DNA of 64,000 bases from an uncultured Aquimarina sp. (GTDB taxonomy: Bacteria > Bacteroidota > Bacteroidia > Flavobacteriales > Flavobacteriaceae), in NCBI RefSeq assembly GCF_947492405.1, contig NZ_CANLMP010000012.1, forward strand, positions 1-64,000, given 5' to 3'. Positions 24,409 to 32,206 of the stretch are shown here, piece by piece (position 1 is the first letter of the stretch; every line of letters starts with the position of its first letter). A program made the translations under genes and the position numbers. The notes beneath the pieces are model-generated. The model had not been told where the DNA came from, ran no database searches, and saw only the letters and a list, made by a program, of their open reading frames with translations.

Positions 24409-25446
24409 TTATAGAGAAGGGTTCTTATTCTGTTCTAAAATTTTAATCATCTTAAATGATTTCAACAAATGGAAAAGTCCTGGAAGAATTACTGCACCTC
24501 CAATGATTAATGATACGCCCAAAACATTAATCACGCTATCCGGTGCTATATCATCTAATAAGCTAACACTATGCGTATTTGTAATAATGATATTAGGAAA
24601 ATGAGATATGAAGGCTGCAAGTAAAATCAAAAACACTTGTAACCCGGCAAAAAGCCTACTTAGCACTCTCCTACCCTTTTTTATTGTGATCCAAAGAGGA
24701 ATCAATAACAATCCTGAAATTAACATCGCCACAATAGCATATGGATCCTTAATAAATCCATTTACAAATGTAGATGCATTAGCGTATCCATAGACAAAAG
24801 TAATCAAGCCCATTATAAAAACTACTAGAGTAGCAATCGTAGCTTTCCTAATATAAATATTTTCTTTTCCTGGTTCAGATTCACCAATAAGTAATACTGA
24901 AGATAAAAAGGCACAAAGAGCTGCAAAAAATAATCCAACTAATATGCTAAAAACATTACACCAAGGTCTTACAAAAGCTTCGTAAAAGGTTAAGGTACTT
25001 ACATCTTCTATAAGCTTAATTTCTCCACTAATGAGTCCTCCGAAAACCATTCCTAAAAATATCGGTGTAATCAGACTTGATATTTTAAACATGGCATCAT
25101 ATAATTTCTGAGAATTATCAATCACAGCATCATAATGTCTGAAAACAAAAGCAACTCCTCTAAGCGTCACTCCTAGTAAAATTATAGTTAAGGGAATATG
25201 AAGATTTACTACTAATATATTATAGTATACAGGAAAAGCGATCCATAAAATTACAATCAGAATAATAATCCAGATATGATTTGCTTCCCACACAGGTCCC
25301 ATAACTCGATAGATCGTTTTTTTTGTGATTTTCTGATTCTCCTCTGATGAAAATAATTCTACAATACCAGCGCCATAATCCGCACCTCCTAAAACTACAT
25401 ATAAGTATAGAGAAAATATCAAAAAGAATAATACTACATACAACAT
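24409..25446 (-). CDS. cydB: Cytochrome bd ubiquinol oxidase subunit II
   Basis: Membrane subunit (345 residues, about eight to nine helices) of the high-affinity, non-proton-pumping quinol oxidase. The start MLYVVLFFLIFSLYLYVVLGGADYGAGIVEL has the glycine-aspartate motif typical of CydB, and GPVWEANHIWIIILIVILWIAFP is the family hallmark. Four bases separate it from the cydA stop, so the two are one operon. It serves microaerobic respiration and protection from oxidants and nitric oxide in the family. No cydX or cydDC is nearby. Confidence 0.96.
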   Translation of the reverse strand: MLYVVLFFLIFSLYLYVVLGGADYGAGIVELFSSEENQKITKKTIYRVMGPVWEANHIWIIILIVILWIAFPVYYNILVVNLHIPLTIILLGVTLRGVAFVFRHYDAVIDNSQKLYDAMFKISSLITPIFLGMVFGGLISGEIKLIEDVSTLTFYEAFVRPWCNVFSILVGLFFAALCAFLSSVLLIGESEPGKENIYIRKATIATLVVFIMGLITFVYGYANASTFVNGFIKDPYAIVAMLISGLLLIPLWITIKKGRRVLSRLFAGLQVFLILLAAFISHFPNIIITNTHSVSLLDDIAPDSVINVLGVSLIIGGAVILPGLFHLLKSFKMIKILEQNKNPSL

Positions 25447-25449
25447 AAA

Positions 25450-26751
25450 CTAATCATTTTTGGCATTAAGAACTTTGATTTGGCGCATCATCAACCACGT
25501 TACTGCAATAGAAAGCGTAATATATACAACTACATAAGTATAAAAACTAAATACAATTCCGGGCATTGGTGTTACTGCATCTTTAGTTCGCATTATTTTA
25601 TGAATTATCCAAGGTTGTCTTCCTACTTCTGTTACGATCCATCCTGCTTCTAAAGCTATGAATCCAAGTGGTGCTAATATTACAAAAAACAACCAATACT
25701 TATTTTTAGTCAACCATTTCTTCTTTTTTAAAGAAATAAAATACAAAAGCCCTGCTAACATCAATATTCCTCCAATACCCACCATTGTCTGAAAAGCATA
25801 ATGAACAATAGGAACATTAGGTCGTTCATCTTCAGGAAAATCATTTAACCCTTGTACCTCAGCATCAAAATCACCAAATGCTAAAAAAGATAACATTCCA
25901 GGAATGGCCAGCTTATATTTCACTTCCTGAGTTTCTGCATTTACTATACCTCCAATATATAAAGGAGCTCCTTTTTCTGTATTATAATGTGCCTCCATTG
26001 CAGCAAGTTTTACAGGTTGTCGCTCTGCTATATCTTTTGCAGAAATATCACCACTAATAGGTTGCAAAATAGCTGCGATTGCTCCAAATGTAATTGCTAT
26101 TTTAAATGCTTTGGTATGTAGTTGTACTCTTCTTCCTTTAAATACCTGATATGCGTGGATTCCTGCTACTGCAAATCCTGTAGCAGTAAAGGCTGCCAGA
26201 GTCATATGTAATGCTTGTGTAAACCAGGCTGGATTTAGCATAGCTTTTAACGGATCAATATTAAGAAACTGACCATCGATATAATCAAAACCACTTGGAG
26301 AATTCATCCACCCATTTGCAGCTACTACTAAAATCCCTGATGCTACTCCAGATAATCCAATAATAACTCCTGTAAACCAATGAAACTTTTCTGGTAGTTT
26401 ATTCCAACCATATAAATAGAATCCTAACGCAATTGCTTCTACAAAAAATGCTGCTCCTTCTAGTGAAAATGGCATTCCAATAATAGGTCCTGCGTGTTTC
26501 ATGAATTCGGGCCATAACAAGCCTAATTCAAAGGACAAAGCCGTACCGGAAACAGCACCGGTTACAAAAAAGATAGCAACCCCTTTTTGCCAAGCTTTAG
26601 TTAGCGTTAAATAGAGTTGATCTTTGGTTTTTAGCCATTTATAATGTGATACTACCATAAAAAAAGGCATCACCATACCAATACAAGCAAAAACAATATG
26701 AAATATTAAAGTAAATGCCATTTGGAGTCTTGCTGCATCAAGGTTTTCCAT
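25450..26751 (-). CDS. cydA: Cytochrome bd ubiquinol oxidase subunit I
   Basis: Haem-carrying subunit (433 residues) that oxidises quinol and reduces oxygen. His in RLQMAFTLIFHIVFACIGM provides a haem ligand, followed by FVTGAVSGTALSFELGLLWPEF and the EGAAFF motif, with the quinol-side GWIVTEVGRQPW near the C terminus. It is shorter than E. coli CydA (522) because the periplasmic quinol loop is short, as in many Gram-positive and Bacteroidota enzymes. First gene of cydAB. The 315-bp gap to the divergent kinase gene (26752-27066) carries the inverted repeat at 26969-27010. Confidence 0.96.
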   Translation of the reverse strand: MENLDAARLQMAFTLIFHIVFACIGMVMPFFMVVSHYKWLKTKDQLYLTLTKAWQKGVAIFFVTGAVSGTALSFELGLLWPEFMKHAGPIIGMPFSLEGAAFFVEAIALGFYLYGWNKLPEKFHWFTGVIIGLSGVASGILVVAANGWMNSPSGFDYIDGQFLNIDPLKAMLNPAWFTQALHMTLAAFTATGFAVAGIHAYQVFKGRRVQLHTKAFKIAITFGAIAAILQPISGDISAKDIAERQPVKLAAMEAHYNTEKGAPLYIGGIVNAETQEVKYKLAIPGMLSFLAFGDFDAEVQGLNDFPEDERPNVPIVHYAFQTMVGIGGILMLAGLLYFISLKKKKWLTKNKYWLFFVILAPLGFIALEAGWIVTEVGRQPWIIHKIMRTKDAVTPMPGIVFSFYTYVVVYITLSIAVTWLMMRQIKVLNAKND

Positions 26752-26968
26752 AGAAAATATTTAGAAAAAGGAGATTATTTTAATTACCCTATAAAGATAC
26801 AACCCAAAGACCATTTTAAGAAGAAAAACGACCTGTCTTTTCTGTTATTATCAACCTTTTGGAAAAATAGTTCTGAACCTACAAAAAACAAATAATTAAT
26901 ACCAAAAATATGCGTTATTAAATATGTCCAAAAGTTACATCAATCATCAGTTTTAAAAACATTAAGGT

Positions 26969-27010
26969 GTTAAGTTTTATTAAATATAAGGTTAGTTTAT
27001 AAAACTTAAC
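26969..27010. promoter_or_regulatory. 12-bp inverted repeat upstream of the TPR kinase
   Basis: GTTAAGTTTTAT (26969-26980) and ATAAAACTTAAC (26999-27010) are exact reverse complements 18 nt apart, ending 56 nt before the kinase ATG. It could be an operator for a dimeric regulator or a leader hairpin. The remaining gap sequence shows nothing else I can support. Confidence 0.5.
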
Positions 27011-27066
27011 TCTCGAATCTTTACCTTAGCAAAGAGACCAACTTATTATATTCACATAGGCTGAAA

Positions 27067-28983
27067 ATGGATAGTAGATACTATAGAAAAACACTAATAC
27101 TTATATCTTTTTGGAGCGCTTTTCTTTGCTTCGGACAAGAATCAGCAATTACAAAACTTGACAAGGCAATTGACTCTTTGGATACCAATCCAAATTATTC
27201 ATACACGGTTTTATCCAAAATTTCTAAGAGTAAAAAATATCAGGACTCTATTAAAGCAAAAGCAAAATTGTTTTTAGGAAGTTATTTTAATTCTATTGGT
27301 GTAGTAGACTCATCGATGTATTATACCAGAGCTTCCCTAATTCACCTCAGAAATAAAAAATACTTAGCCAAAGCATATCGGTTATTAGGTTCCAGTCATA
27401 GAAGAAGCGGTAAAATAGATGATGCTTTAGAGTTATTATATCGAAGTCTTAAAATTTCGGAAGAAATAGATTACTTAGATATGATAACTAAGGTGAAGTC
27501 TGATTTAGGATTACTGTACGCGAATAAAAAGGAATATGATAAAGCAATTCGTTTTTTACAAGAAAGTATTGCTAATGCTCAAAGTGAGCAGGCTATATAT
27601 GGTAATTATGTAAATATTGGTGCTATATATTTTTTCCAGAAAGATTTTGAAAATGCTGAAAAATACTTTCTTATAGCTTTTGAAATGATGCCCCCGGAAA
27701 AAGATCCTAAAGTTTCCGCCACAATAGCTCTTAATTTGGGATCTGTTCTTTATGAAAACAAAAAGTATGAACAAGCAATCGATTATTACGAAAAAAGTAA
27801 ACAGATTGCGGATGAACATGGTTTTATAGATAAAAGCCTAAATGCAATTATTCATAAAGCACTTGTTATAGGGGTTTTAGGAGATCATTCTGAAGCCATA
27901 CAAATGCTAACAAGTACAATGGTAAAGGCTAAGGAAATTTCTAATTTAGAAATACAGAAAAATATTTATGATAATCTAACGATTGTTTATAAAGAGGCAA
28001 ATGATCACAAATCTGCCAATGATGCGTTGGTTCAATATTATATTTTTAAGGATTCTTTAAATAATAGAAAGCAAAAAAAGGAGATTACTGAACTTGAAGT
28101 CAAATATGAAACGGCTACAAAAGAAAAGGAAATTTTATTATTAAAAGAAGACCAACTTGTAAAAGAAGCCGAAATTAAAAGACAACGCTTATTAAAACGA
28201 TTTTATATTATTGGTTTTATTATTGTTCTCATACCTATTATTGGGTTGCTATTTGTTTATTATCAAAAATTACAAGTAAAGACTAAATACAATGCGCAAA
28301 AAGAAGAAATTAATAAACAGAAAACCTCATCTTTTCTTAAAGAACAAGAACTAAAACTTGCGAATACTTATGTAATTGCTCAAAATGAGGAACGAAATAG
28401 AATTGCCAGAGAATTACATGATAGCATCGGCGGAAATCTTGCCGCAATAAAACTACAAATGATTGATATAAAGAAGGGCGAAGAACTTCAAGACACGATT
28501 ATTAATCAGCTGGATAACACATATCAGCAGGTACGTGAAATATCTCATAATCTTATTCCTAAAAAAATCAGTCAGACCGCTTTTGCTAATTATATACATG
28601 AATATATAGACACGATAGAAAAGGTTACAGATCCAGATATTACTTTTATACCACATCCAATAGAAAAAATTAATACCATTGATGACAATCAGAAAGTTGA
28701 AATTTTTAGAATAATTCAAGAATTAATGACGAACGCTTTAAAACATGCTAAAGCAAAAGTAATTGAGATATGCCTTAATGCTTACAATGACTCCATCGAA
28801 ATTATTTTTGAAGATGATGGAATTGGTTTTGATGTTAAAAAAGAAATGAAAGGTATTGGGTTACAAAATATCAAAAAACGATTAGCGTTATTAAAAGCAA
28901 AAATAGATATTGATTCTGCGATTAACCGAGGAACTGCTATACGCATTGAAATACCTACTATACTAAATGACAAAAAAATATAA
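27067..28983 (+). CDS. TPR-containing sensor histidine kinase (HisKA_3 type)
   Basis: Membrane kinase (638 residues) with the same architecture as the one at 338-2281. A signal segment lies at about 9-24. Periplasmic tetratricopeptide repeats run about 45-330, a membrane helix lies near 380-400, then a coiled coil. HisKA_3 has ERNRIARELHDSIGGNLAAIKL near 450, and the HATPase has the N box ELMTNALKHAKA with DDGIGF and GIGLQNIKKR. It overlaps the downstream response-regulator gene by 17 bp, so kinase and regulator form a translationally coupled pair. Its signal is unknown. The pair lies beside the vgrG island and could control it, but that is inference. Confidence 0.93.
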   Translation: MDSRYYRKTLILISFWSAFLCFGQESAITKLDKAIDSLDTNPNYSYTVLSKISKSKKYQDSIKAKAKLFLGSYFNSIGVVDSSMYYTRASLIHLRNKKYLAKAYRLLGSSHRRSGKIDDALELLYRSLKISEEIDYLDMITKVKSDLGLLYANKKEYDKAIRFLQESIANAQSEQAIYGNYVNIGAIYFFQKDFENAEKYFLIAFEMMPPEKDPKVSATIALNLGSVLYENKKYEQAIDYYEKSKQIADEHGFIDKSLNAIIHKALVIGVLGDHSEAIQMLTSTMVKAKEISNLEIQKNIYDNLTIVYKEANDHKSANDALVQYYIFKDSLNNRKQKKEITELEVKYETATKEKEILLLKEDQLVKEAEIKRQRLLKRFYIIGFIIVLIPIIGLLFVYYQKLQVKTKYNAQKEEINKQKTSSFLKEQELKLANTYVIAQNEERNRIARELHDSIGGNLAAIKLQMIDIKKGEELQDTIINQLDNTYQQVREISHNLIPKKISQTAFANYIHEYIDTIEKVTDPDITFIPHPIEKINTIDDNQKVEIFRIIQELMTNALKHAKAKVIEICLNAYNDSIEIIFEDDGIGFDVKKEMKGIGLQNIKKRLALLKAKIDIDSAINRGTAIRIEIPTILNDKKI

Positions 28984-29620
28984 ATACAAATTAGTGGTTG
29001 CTGATGACCATAAAATGTTTTTGGATGGATTATTAAGTATTATATCACACGAATCAGATTATGAAATTGTGTATACTGCGAGTAATGGTTTTGATCTTAA
29101 AAAATATTTAGATATCAATTCGTCTGATCAGATTGATTTAGCAATACTAGATATCAACATGCCTAAAATGGATGGAATTGCCCTTAACCAGCATATCAAA
29201 GAGCATCACCCTGCAACAAAAACACTGATAGTAAGCATGTTATCAGAGCCTCAAAAAATTTATGAATTAACTCAAGCGCAAGTAAATGGGTATATACCAA
29301 AAAATGCTAAAAAAGAAGAGCTTCTAAAAGCTATCGAAACAATACTAAACGGTTCTAATTATTTTTCGGATAGTATCAAAGAAGCATACACAAAAAGTAT
29401 CTTCGAACAAAAACAAAATAGTGAAATAAATCTAAGTAAGCGAGAAAAAGAAATACTTCAATTAATTGCAAAAGAATATACTACACAAGAGATTGCCGAT
29501 AAGCTCTTTTTAAGTAAGTATACTATTGAAGGATATCGGACAAGCTTAATTTCTAAACTCAACGTGAAAAATGTAGTTGGTCTAGCTAAACACGCAATTA
29601 AATTGGGGTTAGTCGATTAA
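28967..29620 (+). CDS. NarL/LuxR-type response regulator
   Basis: Two-component output protein (217 residues). The receiver domain (about 8-125) has acidic residues in VVADDHKM, phospho-Asp in LAILDINMPKMDG and Lys in IPKNAKKEEL. A C-terminal LuxR helix-turn-helix (about 150-212) reads LSKREKEILQLIAKEYTTQEIADKLFLSKYTIEGYRTSLISKLNVKNVVGL. It overlaps the TPR kinase gene, its likely phospho-donor. It converges with the leucine-rich-repeat lipoprotein gene. Candidate for the protein that binds the shared box at 31105-31128 and 39285-39311, untested. Confidence 0.94.
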   Translation: MTKKYKYKLVVADDHKMFLDGLLSIISHESDYEIVYTASNGFDLKKYLDINSSDQIDLAILDINMPKMDGIALNQHIKEHHPATKTLIVSMLSEPQKIYELTQAQVNGYIPKNAKKEELLKAIETILNGSNYFSDSIKEAYTKSIFEQKQNSEINLSKREKEILQLIAKEYTTQEIADKLFLSKYTIEGYRTSLISKLNVKNVVGLAKHAIKLGLVD

Positions 29621-29682
29621 GCACAATAAACTACAAAATTAGATTAAAAACTTACTTCCATCATAAACGATATATAATTCTG

Positions 29683-30996
29683 TTATTGACAGACTACATT
29701 CTCATCTAATAATATTTCGGTACCTGTATTAGCTAAATCACATATAGCATTAGGTATAGTAATTACGTTGTTCCCTGTTAGATCTAATGTTTTAAGATTA
29801 ATCAAATTGCTTAACTCACTAGGTATTTCTTCGATAGCATTTGTTTGTAACAACAAATATTCTAGAGGGAATAAATCACCAATAATTTCATTTATTTCGG
29901 TTAAATTATTTCCAGATAACTGAAGTCGTTTTAGATTTGTAAGTCTGGTTATTTCTGAAGGGATATCAATTATACCGGCATTGTTTATGTCTAATCTGGT
30001 AAGTGTTGTAATTTCAAGAATATTATTAGGAATGGATCCTAAAGGATTTGAAGATAACCCTAAGGATGTTAACTGCGATAAATTTGTTATGTTCTCAGAT
30101 ACTTCTGATAATTCAATATTATTAATAAATAGTGAATTTAGTTTGGAGAGTTCAAACAATTCTGGAGGTAATATTTTTAAAGAATTATTGGACAGACTTA
30201 AATACCTAAGTTCCGTAAGTTTATTAATATCAGAAGGCACCTCTGTTAATAAATTTGTATACACTCTTAGGTCAGTTAATTTGGTTAAGCTAAAAAACTC
30301 TTGTGGTATTACTTCTATCTGGTTCCCTCCAAGGTTAAATGTTCTTAGATTATTTGACAAGTCTTGTATCTGTCGTGGGATTTCAGTAACCATATTGCCC
30401 TCTAACGATAGCGTCTTCAAATAAAATAAATCACAAATCTCCGGAGGCAATACTGTTAATCCTTTTTCATCTAGCTCCAATTCGACTACTTTATCATCTA
30501 CAAGAATCACCCCTTCCCAGGTAGAAATATCGTTACTAGTTATATCCCAACCTAAAAGATTATCTGGATTTTGATCAAAAATTGTCAATAATATTTCTTG
30601 TTCTGTACTTGCTACTACTCGCACTCTTACTGTATAATCCGAAACAGTACCATCCTCCGCTATAATACTGTATATGATCGGCGTAGAAAAGTCAAAAGAG
30701 ACATCTACATTTTGTACAATGGATGCGGATTCGGAAATTCTTATACTGGGTTTCAATGCTCTAACTGGCGTTCCATATGGTAGTACAACGGATACTATTT
30801 TATCTTCCTGATTAATATTAGCAGTAATATCGACCTCCAACTCTCCATTCTCTTGTGCAAGAAAGGTAAATTCTAGTATTGCGTTTTCGGAGTTTAGTAG
30901 CGTAACATCAGATTCATCTAATTCTTTAGAACAAGAAAATATAATCAAACTACATACTATGAGGAGTAGGTTTTTATAGATTAATAAGCCCTTCAT
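29683..30996 (-). CDS. Leucine-rich-repeat lipoprotein with Ig-like N-terminal domain
   Basis: Surface or periplasmic lipoprotein (437 residues). The lipobox is LIIFSC, Cys about 22. Residues 40-130 resemble the beta-sandwich of DUF5018-type domains (VVLPYGTPVRALKPSIRISESASI, YTVRVRVV). About a dozen 23-residue leucine-rich repeats follow to the end (for example LTELRYLSLSNNSLKILPPELFELSKL). LRRs bind proteins, but the partner is unknown. Its promoter shares a box and exact spacing with the vgrG promoter, so it probably belongs to the same regulon. Its leader contains a (CA)11 tract. Confidence 0.85.
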   Translation of the reverse strand: MKGLLIYKNLLLIVCSLIIFSCSKELDESDVTLLNSENAILEFTFLAQENGELEVDITANINQEDKIVSVVLPYGTPVRALKPSIRISESASIVQNVDVSFDFSTPIIYSIIAEDGTVSDYTVRVRVVASTEQEILLTIFDQNPDNLLGWDITSNDISTWEGVILVDDKVVELELDEKGLTVLPPEICDLFYLKTLSLEGNMVTEIPRQIQDLSNNLRTFNLGGNQIEVIPQEFFSLTKLTDLRVYTNLLTEVPSDINKLTELRYLSLSNNSLKILPPELFELSKLNSLFINNIELSEVSENITNLSQLTSLGLSSNPLGSIPNNILEITTLTRLDINNAGIIDIPSEITRLTNLKRLQLSGNNLTEINEIIGDLFPLEYLLLQTNAIEEIPSELSNLINLKTLDLTGNNVITIPNAICDLANTGTEILLDENVVCQ

Positions 30997-31024
30997 TGGT
31001 ATTGGTTTTAAGAGTTTTACTATT

Positions 31025-31046
31025 TGTGTGTGTGTGTGTGTGTGTG
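31025..31046. repeat. Dinucleotide tract (TG)11 / (CA)11 in the LRR gene leader
   Basis: Eleven uninterrupted TG units on the plus strand, CA on the coding strand, between the predicted start site (about 31056) and the ATG at 30996. Tracts of this length mutate by slippage. Here the change would alter the 5' leader, not the reading frame or the promoter spacing. Confidence 0.9.
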
Positions 31047-31060
31047 TAATATCTATTCAC

Positions 31061-31128
31061 TAAAAGTAGAAAATAAGACTAGCATATGCATCCATGATTT
31101 CCATAGAAAACACACCCTGAAAACCACT
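31061..31128 (-). promoter_or_regulatory. LRR-gene promoter with the shared AGTGGTTTTCAGGG box
   Basis: Minus strand: AGTGGTTTTCAGGG begins at 31128. From that first base it is 37 nt to the -33 position (ATG, 31091-31089), then 20 nt, then TACTTTTA (31068-31061). Box, distance and spacer are identical to those of the vgrG promoter at 39244-39311. The core elements here are weaker than consensus, which suits an activator-dependent promoter. Confidence 0.6.
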
Positions 31129-31187
31129 AATATTTAACAAATTGATTTATGATCAAGTTCACTTTCTGAGAACACAAACTAAATCCT

Positions 31188-32195
31188 TTATTCTTTTTTT
31201 GTTAAGGGATACTTATTATTAGGAGGGTTAAGCATATAGATCTCATTTCCAGAAATAAAGTATTGATCTTTTTCTTTCAACAAAATATAATCCTCATCAC
31301 TTTTTTCTTTTCGAATAATCAGGGTATCTTTTGTGATTTTTATTATGTTGCAGTAGAATCTTTTATCGTCAGATTCATCAATAGTAATTTCAATATATGG
31401 TTTTTCACTTATAAAAAAACGGTAAGATATATTATGTGATTCTCCCATTCTTTCTAGATCTGATAACTTGAAACTATATAAGCCTAACCAATTCCCTTTT
31501 AAATCAGGTTCTTTTTGTGATTTTGAATTTATCGAATCCGATGAAGACATCGGATCCATTTTTTCGCTTATTTTCTGAATATCGCTATCAATTTTATTTT
31601 CAGAAATATTAAACTCTAAACGATCTATAAATTTAAATTCAATTTTTTCATTTTTCGATATAGAGAATAATTCTTTAGAGTTATCATCAAAGTAAAACTT
31701 TCCCTTTTTAAAGGTTTCTCCAGAATATTCACCTAAGTAATCGAAGACACTATTATCATAGTGATATAAAGAGTACGTAGAATATTCTTCTGTAAAAGAG
31801 GGAAACAAAATATAGCCTTTGGATAAATCTTTTTGATCAACTAAAAGGTGAATATCTTTCTCTACGTCTTTATATGTTGAATCGTAATAAAAATTTACGT
31901 TGACTAAATTCCAAGTAAATAACCTTTCTGATTTGTTTACACCTTGTAAATAGGCTCTATCATCGATATATTTCAGTAATATCTGAAGCGTTTTATGGCT
32001 TAGTTCTAGTTTTTTAATTTCATTTCCATAATCTCCATCTGTCGTTAAATTAACTTCTTCATATGTAGAAACGTCTGTTATATTTGTTTCTTGTTTAGCT
32101 ATTTGATTTACGACATCTTCTTTATTATTCTTATGCTGCTTACAACTAGTTAAGACTAATAGATATAATAATAAATTTAAAATTATTGTTTTCAT
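31188..32195 (-). CDS. Lipoprotein, candidate immunity protein of the adjacent effector
   Basis: 335 residues with the lipobox LVLTSC (Cys 18), so anchored in a membrane facing the periplasm. The remainder matches no family I know; it has a lysine/glutamate-rich character and a C-terminal beta-rich part (GNWLGLYSFKLSDLERMGESHNISYRFFI). It is the last gene of the vgrG operon, 11 bp after the gene for a cell-wall-degrading effector. That location and the periplasmic targeting are what one expects of its cognate immunity protein. An accessory role in secretion is the alternative. Confidence 0.6.
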   Translation of the reverse strand: MKTIILNLLLYLLVLTSCKQHKNNKEDVVNQIAKQETNITDVSTYEEVNLTTDGDYGNEIKKLELSHKTLQILLKYIDDRAYLQGVNKSERLFTWNLVNVNFYYDSTYKDVEKDIHLLVDQKDLSKGYILFPSFTEEYSTYSLYHYDNSVFDYLGEYSGETFKKGKFYFDDNSKELFSISKNEKIEFKFIDRLEFNISENKIDSDIQKISEKMDPMSSSDSINSKSQKEPDLKGNWLGLYSFKLSDLERMGESHNISYRFFISEKPYIEITIDESDDKRFYCNIIKITKDTLIIRKEKSDEDYILLKEKDQYFISGNEIYMLNPPNNKYPLTKKE

Positions 32196-32206
32196 AACAT
32201 TAATTA

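Noticed and set aside
31025..31046. (TG)11 tract as a promoter-spacing phase switch
   Set aside because: The tract lies downstream of the -7 box defined by the shared geometry, so slippage would not change the -33/-7 spacing; only a leader effect remains possible.
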